Below, piece by piece: positions 16,782 through 24,350 of a stretch of DNA of 64,000 bases (its first letter is position 1; every line of letters starts with the position of its first letter). The notes under the pieces were generated by a model, which worked only from the letters and a program-made list of their open reading frames with translations, was not told the origin of the DNA and ran no database searches. The translations under genes and the position numbers were made by a program. The stretch is taken from NCBI GenBank assembly GCA_958296125.1, contig OY282444.1:3815623-3879622 (forward strand), written 5' to 3'. This DNA comes from an uncultured Poribacteria bacterium. Lineage in GTDB: Bacteria > Poribacteria > WGA-4E > PCPOR2b.

Positions 16782-18611
16782 ATGCAATCCGTTTCTGCTG
16801 AAGATACAGTACAACGGCTGATTTTTAGCTTGTCTGAGATTGAACAGCTGGGTGAGACAATCATCTCCGGTCGCGGTAACTTTAACGTATCAAGTCGGAC
16901 CTATCTGCGAATTATCCACGGCACGTTGCAGGTAACCCGTTGCGCGATTTTGCTCTTCCAGTCCACCGAGAATCACCTCACTGTCGAAGCGGCGATTAAT
17001 GTCAAGGCTGAATCGTTGTGCATTCCAGTGACCGCCGACGACATTGCGGCGATACTTGAATCTTCAACCATCGATCCTTCCAGTCCGCCGCCCCCCTTGG
17101 ATAACTTTTTCAATCAAATCCGCCCCCAATTAGAGCTCCTTGATGCCAATTTATGGGCACCGCTCAAGATACGCGATGATTTTTTGGGGGTTATCAGTTT
17201 GGGCAGCTTCCGGACGCAGGATAATTTGGAGGACTGGAATCGAGAGCTCTTGCCTGTGTTAGCGAACCAGGTCTCCGTCGCAATCGCCTACTCACGCCTG
17301 CTTGACAAGACCCGTGCGGAACAGTTTCGTCTTTTCATGCTTTCGGATACCGCCACCCAGATTTGCAAATCACTGGACACAGAGGCGGTGCAGGAAGAGG
17401 CGGTGACGCATGCGATCACGCTGTTGGACGCAAGCACAGGGGGCTTGTTACTAATTAATCCAGTCACACAGTGCCTTGAAATGAAATCCATTTTCGCCCT
17501 TGACCTTCAAGCCAATATCGATCTGGAAAATCTATCAATCCCCCTACAAACAGATCAAGACGCTCCGTCGGCATTGTCCCCCCTCGCTGAAGTCGCAACT
17601 CCAGCGGGCGAAACGCTAATTTGCAACAGTCAAGGGAATGGCGTGTTGCTTGATCGCCGGAATCTGATGGCAGTCCCCATGCGTGGCCGCGAAGATACGT
17701 TGGGGGTGTTGATTGTCGCGGATAAGGAGGGGAGGGGAGGGACTATGCTGGATTTTACCAACGAAGATAGGGTGCTGCTGGAAGCGTTCGCCAATCAGGC
17801 GGGGGTAGCAATCGAAAATGCACAACTCTACCAAGATGCACTAGAGGGGCGACAACTACAGGCAGAAATGGATGAAGCGGCAAAGATTCAGCAGAATCTG
17901 ATTCCCGATACACTACCGGAAATTCCTGGCTATGAGGCGACCGGGCTTTACTTCCCTCGCGGTGGTGTCGGCGGAGACTACTACGACTGCCTCGCAGATT
18001 CAAACGGCTCCTGGGGGCTTGCCATCGCCGATGTCTCCGGTAAAGGGATGCAAGCCGCCCTGCTCATGGCGACGTTGCGGGCGGGGTTGCACTCAGAGGT
18101 CACGCGAAAGGAAGATTTACCCAGCATGGCGGAGTCACTTAACTCGCTGCTCTACGCAAGCAGTACCTCCGGCAAATTTGCAACGTTCTTCTACGCTCAG
18201 TTACACCCGGAAACGGATCTGATGACTTCAATCAACGCTGGACACAACTACCCGCTTGTTATCCGAGGTGCCGGCGGCTGTGACGAACTGGAAAAAGGCG
18301 GCGTGATGTTGGGCATGTTTCCTAACGATGTGCTGTCTCAAATCTCAGAATATGAGCAGGAGACAACTCAACTCTACAGCGGGGATGTCGTGCTTTTCTA
18401 CACCGATGGGGTGACGGAAACCATAAATCCCGAAGGGGACCTGTATGGAGAAGAGCGTCTGGAAGAAGTTGCAACACGCGTGAAAAGCGAAAGTGTGAAT
18501 CAGATATGCCAAGCCATTTACGACGACGTTATCGAATTTCAGGGGGAAGCTCAGCAGTTTGATGACTTGACATTACTGGTCCTCAAAAAATCTAATCACC
18601 CAAGTTGCTAG
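16782..18611 (+). CDS. GAF-domain SpoIIE/RsbU-type PP2C phosphatase
   Basis: A 609-residue protein with two GAF-like sensor regions (about residues 25-170 and 190-355) and a C-terminal PP2C-type phosphatase. The phosphatase motifs are clear: Val-Gly-Gly-Asp-Tyr-Tyr-Asp near residue 394, Ala-Asp-Val-Ser-Gly-Lys-Gly near 416, Ala-Gly-His-Asn near 485, Tyr-Thr-Asp-Gly-Val-Thr-Glu near 541 and Asp-Asp-Leu-Thr near 595. It probably dephosphorylates the STAS antagonist in response to a ligand or redox signal sensed by GAF. A coiled-coil linker (Met-Asp-Glu-Ala-Ala-Lys-Ile-Gln-Gln) connects sensor and phosphatase. It completes the set begun at 15849. Confidence 0.9.
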   Translation: MQSVSAEDTVQRLIFSLSEIEQLGETIISGRGNFNVSSRTYLRIIHGTLQVTRCAILLFQSTENHLTVEAAINVKAESLCIPVTADDIAAILESSTIDPSSPPPPLDNFFNQIRPQLELLDANLWAPLKIRDDFLGVISLGSFRTQDNLEDWNRELLPVLANQVSVAIAYSRLLDKTRAEQFRLFMLSDTATQICKSLDTEAVQEEAVTHAITLLDASTGGLLLINPVTQCLEMKSIFALDLQANIDLENLSIPLQTDQDAPSALSPLAEVATPAGETLICNSQGNGVLLDRRNLMAVPMRGREDTLGVLIVADKEGRGGTMLDFTNEDRVLLEAFANQAGVAIENAQLYQDALEGRQLQAEMDEAAKIQQNLIPDTLPEIPGYEATGLYFPRGGVGGDYYDCLADSNGSWGLAIADVSGKGMQAALLMATLRAGLHSEVTRKEDLPSMAESLNSLLYASSTSGKFATFFYAQLHPETDLMTSINAGHNYPLVIRGAGGCDELEKGGVMLGMFPNDVLSQISEYEQETTQLYSGDVVLFYTDGVTETINPEGDLYGEERLEEVATRVKSESVNQICQAIYDDVIEFQGEAQQFDDLTLLVLKKSNHPSC

Positions 18612-18626
18612 TAGTAGGCATACTCC

Positions 18627-18644
18627 GTCCCGATGGATCGGGAC
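18627..18644. repeat. Perfect short palindrome
   Basis: GTCCCGATGGATCGGGAC forms an 8-base stem with a 2-base loop just after the phosphatase stop codon. There is no T run, so a simple intrinsic terminator is doubtful. A related inverted repeat, CCCGAT...ATCGGG, occurs at about 54376-54390. Short dispersed palindromes of this kind are common in large environmental genomes. Confidence 0.5.
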
Positions 18645-18804
18645 TCAAAGCGATATGCCGTAACCCCAAGGGTTCATTCGTTCAAAAGCTCATTAGCGGG
18701 GCGACAGGTGGCAGCTTGCGTTATAATTCCCTTGTTGGGGCGGATTCCAACCTCTCCTCTGCATAAGGCGTGGGGTGCCCCTGATACAGGCAAGGACGAA
18801 ATCG

Positions 18805-19707
18805 ATGCAAAATCGAGAAGGGCAGCGTTATTTAGATCCCGCCGCATTGGCAAAGATTGGGAATCTCGAACTCATTGCGAAATTTGTCGTTGAAGGATTT
18901 ATCTCAGGGCTCCACAAAAGCCCCTATCACGGTTTCAGCGTCGAGTTCGCGCAGTATCGACAATATATGCCCGGCGATGATATTAAACATCTCGACTGGA
19001 AAGCCTATGGACGCACCAATCGGTATTACATCAAGCAGTTTGAGGAGGAAACGAACCTCAACTGCTGCCTCCTCCTCGACACCAGCGAGTCAATGACCTA
19101 CGGTTCCGGCGAACTAACGAAGTTGCAATACGCCAGCTACCTTATCGCGTCGATTGCATACTTCATGGCAAAGCAACGGGATGCCGTCGGATTCGCCTAT
19201 TTTGACGAAAGCCTCCACGAATACCTCCCCGCCCGCAGTTCTCTCGCCCATCTGCACGCAATCCTGCTGACGCTTGAACGAATCCAGACGAACAAACTCA
19301 CGCGTATGGGGCAACCCATCCACCAGATCGCCGAACGCCTCACCAAACGTGGATTGGTTATCCTGATTTCTGACCTCTACGAGGACGACCCCGACACGGT
19401 TGTGAAAGCCCTTGAACACCTCCGCTATGATGGACATGAGGTGATTGTTTTTCATATTTTAGACCATCAGGAGTTAGAATTTGCGTTTGATCGGGTGGCG
19501 CGTTTTGTTGATGCCGAAACGGATGAGGAGGTCATCGCAACGCCGCAGGCAATTCGTCAAAGCTACCTCAACCATCTGCACGATTTCATCAATCATTACA
19601 AGTTGGCACTGAGCAGATCCGACATCGACTATAACACGATTGACACCGCAACCCCTGTCAATTACGCGCTATCCTCTTACCTCGCCAAACGGGAGGGGTT
19701 GATTTGA
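18805..19707 (+). CDS. DUF58 domain protein
   Basis: About 300 residues. The DUF58 hallmark Tyr-Met-Pro-Gly-Asp-Asp-Ile-Lys-His-Leu-Asp-Trp-Lys-Ala-Tyr-Gly-Arg-Thr is near residue 57 and is followed by Leu-Leu-Leu-Asp-Thr-Ser-Glu-Ser-Met, a von Willebrand A-like metal site. DUF58 genes usually sit with MoxR ATPases and VWA proteins, often in envelope or stress functions; no MoxR is adjacent here. The frame is open 10 codons further upstream with a GTG, but AAGGACG lies 8 bases before ATG 18805. It follows the partner-switching genes, which may make it part of the same response. Confidence 0.85.
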   Translation: MQNREGQRYLDPAALAKIGNLELIAKFVVEGFISGLHKSPYHGFSVEFAQYRQYMPGDDIKHLDWKAYGRTNRYYIKQFEEETNLNCCLLLDTSESMTYGSGELTKLQYASYLIASIAYFMAKQRDAVGFAYFDESLHEYLPARSSLAHLHAILLTLERIQTNKLTRMGQPIHQIAERLTKRGLVILISDLYEDDPDTVVKALEHLRYDGHEVIVFHILDHQELEFAFDRVARFVDAETDEEVIATPQAIRQSYLNHLHDFINHYKLALSRSDIDYNTIDTATPVNYALSSYLAKREGLI

Positions 19708-19805
19708 TAAGTTTAGTTGCAACCTAAAACCCCTGTAAGGGAAAAAGAAACCGATGTTACTATGCGCGTTTTTTCATGATCCTAAATATTTGAAAGGTGG
19801 CACTA

Positions 19806-20285
19806 ATGAGACTCTCAGATCTCCTAGAGAAGTCGGGGATGACGAGCCTGAAGATTACCCCTCCTTTTCTGCAAATGGAGTGGACTCCAAAAACAGCCGA
19901 TAAAGATGCCGCTTGGGCACTATACGTTGAATTGCTTACAAGAATCACCACACAGCCATTGCCTGCCGAGCACGGTGATGAGAAAACAGCATTGGACAGT
20001 GTTTATTCGCTTTTTGCGGTTACGAGGGAGGTCATCAAAGAACAGGGACCGGATTGCATCAACTTCACAAAAATTGCAGTTGTTGTTCTTAACCAAGTCA
20101 TTCGTCCGTTTACTGCAAAGTGGCATCGAAAGCACTTGGCAGGTGCCTTTGAGTCCGTTCCGGAACGATCCGCTTTCCGCGAAGAACTTGCTTCTCTCCA
20201 AGTCGAGTTACGCAAATATTCTCGAATGCTGGCAGATATCGTCGGAGTCGAAGATTTAACCGACTTAGAGGTGACAGAGTCGTAG
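19806..20285 (+). CDS. Unknown 159-residue protein upstream of the defence-like cassette
   Basis: I do not recognise the family. The protein is soluble and has no signal peptide or membrane segment. It contains the conserved-looking stretches Phe-Leu-Gln-Met-Glu-Trp-x-Pro and Phe-Thr-Ala-Lys-Trp-His-Arg-Lys-His, followed by a C-terminal helix. AAAGGTGG lies just before ATG 19806, which is preferred over a GTG 9 bases upstream. It is separated by 188 bases, including a likely promoter, from the PAPS-reductase gene, so membership in the following cassette is possible but not shown. The sequence looks like a real, expressed protein by its amino-acid composition. Confidence 0.6.
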   Translation: MRLSDLLEKSGMTSLKITPPFLQMEWTPKTADKDAAWALYVELLTRITTQPLPAEHGDEKTALDSVYSLFAVTREVIKEQGPDCINFTKIAVVVLNQVIRPFTAKWHRKHLAGAFESVPERSAFREELASLQVELRKYSRMLADIVGVEDLTDLEVTES

Positions 20286-20365
20286 GGCACAACGTATTCA
20301 GTCGTTCAACTCAAATCAAGCGTGCAACGTAATTTTCAGCGAAATGGATGCCTCCGTCGTCACAG

Positions 20366-20407
20366 ATGCAAATCCAAGTTGCATAAACTGCTCAAATGGT
20401 GCATAAT
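20366..20407 (+). promoter_or_regulatory. Promoter with overlapping inverted repeat upstream of the cassette
   Basis: TTGCAT at 20379-20384 and CATAAT at 20402-20407 are 17 bases apart and lie 66 bases before the PAPS-reductase-like gene. The -35 hexamer is also the right arm of an inverted repeat, ATGCAA (20366-20371) and TTGCAT with a 7-base spacer, which could be an operator. It is the only promoter-like site I see before the eight-gene cassette. Confidence 0.45.
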
Positions 20408-20473
20408 AAATGGATCGACTCCACCAACAGAACAGTAGGGGGACACATCCTAAAAAGAAAATAGGGGAATACC

Positions 20474-21292
20474 ATGGGACAAAAAATACGCCATATCCTT
20501 GGCCTTTCCGGTGGCAAAGATAGTTCAGCACTCGCGATTTACATGCGGGACAAAGTGCCGGGGATGGAATACGCCTTCTGCGATACCGGAAAGGAATTGC
20601 CGGAGACGTATGAATTTCTCGATCGGTTGGAAGCCTTTTTAGGGAAAAAAATTGAACGCTTAAACGCCGAGCGCGAGTTTGACCATTGGCTTTCGGTGTT
20701 CAGAGGCTTGCTACCGTCAGCGCAGGTGCGTTGGTGTACACGCCTGTTGAAAATTAAACCTTTCGAGGAATTTGTCGGTGAGGATAAGGCTTACAACTAC
20801 ATCGCGATCCGCGCCGATGAGGACCGCATCGGTTATAAACCCCTGAAGAATGTTGATGCACGAAATATTGAACCCAAATATCCGTTCAAAGAGGGCGGCA
20901 TCACCGAGAGAGATGTCTATCGGATTTTGGAGGAGAGCGGTCTCGGCTTACCGGAGTATTACAAATGGCGCACGCGCTCCGGGTGCTACTTCTGTTTCTA
21001 CCAACGCAAAGCAGAGTGGATTGGGTTGAAGAGGAATCACCCTGACCTCTTTGCACTCGCCAAGGATTACGAGAAGTTTAATAAAGAGACAGGCGAGAGG
21101 TATACTTGGGGCCAAGGCGAGAGTTTAGAAGAACTGTCCGATCCTGAGCGGGAACGACAGATTGAAGAAAATTATGCGAAGGCGATGGCACGGGAAAAGG
21201 AAACCCAACCGGATCGTCCGTTGGTCGAAATTTTCGGCGATGTCCTTGATGATGAGGATGATGAGGAGCCGTGTTTGATTTGTGATTTGTGA
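20474..21292 (+). CDS. PAPS-reductase-family protein, DndC-like
   Basis: A 272-residue adenine-nucleotide alpha hydrolase. The PP-loop Ser-Gly-Gly-Lys-Asp-Ser-Ser at residues 12-18 is intact. Cys88, Cys171, Cys174 and the C-terminal pair Cys267/Cys270 are candidate iron-sulfur ligands. DndC and SspD-type members adenylate DNA or a sulfur carrier during phosphorothioate insertion; BrxP of BREX type 4 and true PAPS reductases share the fold. The gene lies in a run with DUF4007, two DGQHR proteins and a large ATPase, which favours DNA modification over sulfate assimilation. No cysteine desulfurase is adjacent. Its acidic tail ends Pro-Cys-Leu-Ile-Cys-Asp-Leu. Confidence 0.85.
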   Translation: MGQKIRHILGLSGGKDSSALAIYMRDKVPGMEYAFCDTGKELPETYEFLDRLEAFLGKKIERLNAEREFDHWLSVFRGLLPSAQVRWCTRLLKIKPFEEFVGEDKAYNYIAIRADEDRIGYKPLKNVDARNIEPKYPFKEGGITERDVYRILEESGLGLPEYYKWRTRSGCYFCFYQRKAEWIGLKRNHPDLFALAKDYEKFNKETGERYTWGQGESLEELSDPERERQIEENYAKAMAREKETQPDRPLVEIFGDVLDDEDDEEPCLICDL

Positions 21293-21367
21293 TGATTGTG
21301 TACCTTGTGGCAAATCAAGCCGAAGGTTTGCCAATTAGTCATATACTGAGTGAGTTTTCAGCCAAGT

Positions 21368-22015
21368 ATGATGCGATACACCATGAGAATTGATGAGTTT
21401 CAAGGAAGTAATATAATTGACACCCCGGAACTTCCTGGTATTTATGCGTGGTATTATCGCCCACGTGTGTTCGGAGACCATGAAGCTAAAATACTAGGTA
21501 GATTGATAACGAGACCCTCTAGTGTAAAAACTGAAATCGCTATGCGGTATGGATTAATGTGGGAAGTTGATTCGAGTGTCAATGTGTTACATGGTGGAAA
21601 ACGAAACCGTCAACCGGCCGATAAAGTTGTTTCGGATGCGGTGGTTGATAAAAGCGATTTAATCACACCTTTTCTTCAAAATTTGATGGTTCCTTACTTT
21701 GCAACACCCCTCTATATTGGAATTGACGGGAAGAACTTACGTGTAAGAATTAAGAGACACTATGATTCACTTACTCAACTCTGGGAACCAGAGGAACCAA
21801 TAAGTAAATATCTTGGAAACCATCCTGATGCAGATGTGGAAGAGGTGTTGAATCAGTTTGGATTAACTCATTCTTTTGCCATCAACGCCAGGGTAAAGGG
21901 GATAGCCCCAAGAGATCTAGTGGTCTGTGTCTGTCCCATTGAGATTCCGGGGAATTTGAGAGACTTAGAGCAAATTCTTCAGATTCTAGCAGATCCGATT
22001 TGTGGGAGGGAATAA
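21368..22015 (+). CDS. GIY-YIG-like nuclease domain protein with long insert
   Basis: About 215 residues. Pro-Gly-Ile-Tyr-Ala-Trp-Tyr-Tyr (GIY, near residue 24) and Leu-Tyr-Ile-Gly-Ile-Asp (YIG, near 116) followed by Leu-Arg-Val-Arg-Ile-Lys-Arg-His are the GIY-YIG motifs. About 90 residues separate the two motifs, where typical members have about 10-15, so an inserted region interrupts the nuclease fold. The catalytic Glu is not certain; candidates lie in the final 25 residues. Several in-frame starts exist (GTG 21350, ATG 21368, 21371 and 21383), none with a strong Shine-Dalgarno sequence. The sequence is visibly richer in A and T than flanking metabolic genes. Confidence 0.6.
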   Translation: MMRYTMRIDEFQGSNIIDTPELPGIYAWYYRPRVFGDHEAKILGRLITRPSSVKTEIAMRYGLMWEVDSSVNVLHGGKRNRQPADKVVSDAVVDKSDLITPFLQNLMVPYFATPLYIGIDGKNLRVRIKRHYDSLTQLWEPEEPISKYLGNHPDADVEEVLNQFGLTHSFAINARVKGIAPRDLVVCVCPIEIPGNLRDLEQILQILADPICGRE

Positions 22016-22019
22016 AGTA

Positions 22020-24338
22020 ATGTCAACAATGTTCCGTGTACAAAAAACGCCAATTTATGGGTTATCTGGCGAATTTACTGTTGGAGATGGCGCAAATACT
22101 ATTCGCGCAAAATACATTCTGACTAAAATTAAGCCTGGCGATGATGGGTCGTGGGAATGTGAGTTGGCATCCCAAATGAAGCCTTGGCGCGAGGTCTTTA
22201 ATGTTGAAGAGTTGACTTTCGATGAGTTATTACAGCGTGATCTGGACGATTCACGAGTTGCTCACGAGCTCATCCCCTATTTGCTTGGAAAATCAGGAAG
22301 TAGGGCAAAATTCTTCCCGCCAATTCTAGCGGTAATTGTTCCTCGTAAGCAGGGAAAGACGGGGATTGAAGGGTTTTATCCAATACCGAACGTCCAGAAT
22401 GAATTGACCGAGGAATACGGAGATCTATTTAGTTTCGAGCAGATTACATTGCAAGACAGCCCTACTCCAGTGGCAAGCCTAAGTTATAACAGGCAACGTT
22501 CTGCTTTCATAATTGTTGACGGACAACACCGTGCAATGGCAGTAATAGCTCTGCATCGCCAACTGAACGACAATTGGGGCGACAACGCCTTTGCATCTTA
22601 TTATAACCATATTCCGGTAACTCCCGAACAAGTTAAAAACATTGAATTACCGACGTGCATTATATATTTTCCTGATTTACACGAAGGCAATTCGGCGTTA
22701 CAGGAACAGGATATCAATTTAACTTCTGTCTGTCGGGAGATTTTTCTCGTCGTAAATCAGAGTGCTAAGCTTGTTAGTAAAGCTCGGGAACTCTTACTCG
22801 ACGACTCGGATATCGCTGCGCGCCTTATGCGTAGAACCCTTTCTACTTTAAAGAATCGAGGCGAAGATCAGGTAGGATTAGCCCGAATTTATACAATTTC
22901 TTATGGGGATTCGGACACAGAAGTTGGCCAAAAAGAAGTTATTTCAGGGCAGCTTGAATATAGCAGTGCGATTGCGCTGCACAAAGTCCACAGTGCACTC
23001 TCTTTTGGCGTTGAAGGAGCATTTAAGTTACGTGATGATGATGATATTCCACGTTATTCTGATATTTCAGATGGTCGCAGGACAAGAAATAGCAACCGGC
23101 CGGCCGAGATCTTGCTTGGGACGAATGCTGAAAAACATTCGATTTTGCCTCGTTATTCCGGAAAATCGCTCCCGCCGGACGAATTGGACGAAGTAGTTGA
23201 AAAACTCGGCACCTTGGCAGACAAGACATTGATGGGACTTTTCGACCAATTTCGCCCTTTTAAGGTTCACAATAGCGAACTACTAAAATTGAAAACGAAG
23301 CTTTTAGACCCGGATGCCCGATCTCAGATTGAACAGAAGAAAGCTTACACTCTGATTTTCGAGGGACGCGGGGTTCGGAATGTTTTTGAATCACATTTTG
23401 AGCGGTTGAAAGATGAAAGGGATGAGCATGAGGGACAAACAGTCCCCGGCCATCTACAAAGTCAGATTGAATTCTGTGAATCTGTCACGAGGACGTTGGG
23501 TAATCACGAACGCGAATTCCAACGTCTTCGGGCCTGTAGATTCTTCAGTATAAACCCAAAATTTTTTGATAATGATGATAATCAGGATGATCAAACAGTG
23601 CTGCTTCAAAAAGCCCGGGCACTCTTCCAAACTTTAGCAACCCAGGCTTTTCAACTCGGTTACACCATGGCGATTTTTACGGTTGTCGAAGAGTTGAAGC
23701 GTGAGAGATCAACTACATCTTCTTTCCCGTATCAGGACAGACTGAAACTTGTCGAATTTGTGACAGAGGTTTATCTCACCGCCCTCAACACATACTTTTC
23801 TCCAAATGAAGCTACACTTCATGGAACCCTGACTGGCTACATACGTGAACATAGGACATCGGTTTTTGACGCAAACTTCCCGGGGCTTCGGGGGCTCTTG
23901 GCAATGAGTGTCAATGAATTAAATGAACGACAATGGAGGTTCTTCCGCTATGCCGTTTTAGAGATTGTTCACTCGCAGTTTTGCTGGGAGACTTCCCAAC
24001 AAAAAATGAAACAGATGGACAATGAATGGGCACTAGAGTGGTACAAGGAAGCTATCCCTAGGCTCGTAGATGGAATAATCTCAGAACGTGAAAAGTATGT
24101 TGAGGATGCCGTTGAAGCGGCTGTAAAAGGGCGCGAATTTGAGTTGCTGAGAATGCAAACGGAATCTGAAGCGAGGGGTGCTGAAAAAAGTGAAGAACAA
24201 ATCAGGCAGATTGTTGATGAACTTAAAGTTACTCGTAAGAAAGAGACAATGGAAAACGCGCATCGCCATCTAAAGGCCAGCTTGAAAATTGTTGAAAAAA
24301 AAGAAGATATGGTCAAACGTTTAAGCAGCGGGCTATAG
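22020..24338 (+). CDS. DGQHR-domain protein (DndB-like), large form
   Basis: A 772-residue protein. Ile-Ile-Val-Asp-Gly-Gln-His-Arg-Ala-Met-Ala near residue 165 is the DGQHR motif of DndB, the protein that represses and negatively regulates phosphorothioation in Dnd systems. The remaining 500 residues form a helical region ending in a charged coiled coil (Lys-Glu-Thr-Met-Glu-Asn and on to Lys-Lys-Glu-Asp-Met-Val). It is much longer than typical DndB proteins of about 350 residues. GGAGG about 11 bases before ATG 22020 supports this start, 4 bases after the preceding stop codon. It is the first of two DGQHR genes in the cassette. Confidence 0.8.
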   Translation: MSTMFRVQKTPIYGLSGEFTVGDGANTIRAKYILTKIKPGDDGSWECELASQMKPWREVFNVEELTFDELLQRDLDDSRVAHELIPYLLGKSGSRAKFFPPILAVIVPRKQGKTGIEGFYPIPNVQNELTEEYGDLFSFEQITLQDSPTPVASLSYNRQRSAFIIVDGQHRAMAVIALHRQLNDNWGDNAFASYYNHIPVTPEQVKNIELPTCIIYFPDLHEGNSALQEQDINLTSVCREIFLVVNQSAKLVSKARELLLDDSDIAARLMRRTLSTLKNRGEDQVGLARIYTISYGDSDTEVGQKEVISGQLEYSSAIALHKVHSALSFGVEGAFKLRDDDDIPRYSDISDGRRTRNSNRPAEILLGTNAEKHSILPRYSGKSLPPDELDEVVEKLGTLADKTLMGLFDQFRPFKVHNSELLKLKTKLLDPDARSQIEQKKAYTLIFEGRGVRNVFESHFERLKDERDEHEGQTVPGHLQSQIEFCESVTRTLGNHEREFQRLRACRFFSINPKFFDNDDNQDDQTVLLQKARALFQTLATQAFQLGYTMAIFTVVEELKRERSTTSSFPYQDRLKLVEFVTEVYLTALNTYFSPNEATLHGTLTGYIREHRTSVFDANFPGLRGLLAMSVNELNERQWRFFRYAVLEIVHSQFCWETSQQKMKQMDNEWALEWYKEAIPRLVDGIISEREKYVEDAVEAAVKGREFELLRMQTESEARGAEKSEEQIRQIVDELKVTRKKETMENAHRHLKASLKIVEKKEDMVKRLSSGL

Positions 24339-24350
24339 GAGGTTTGATCT

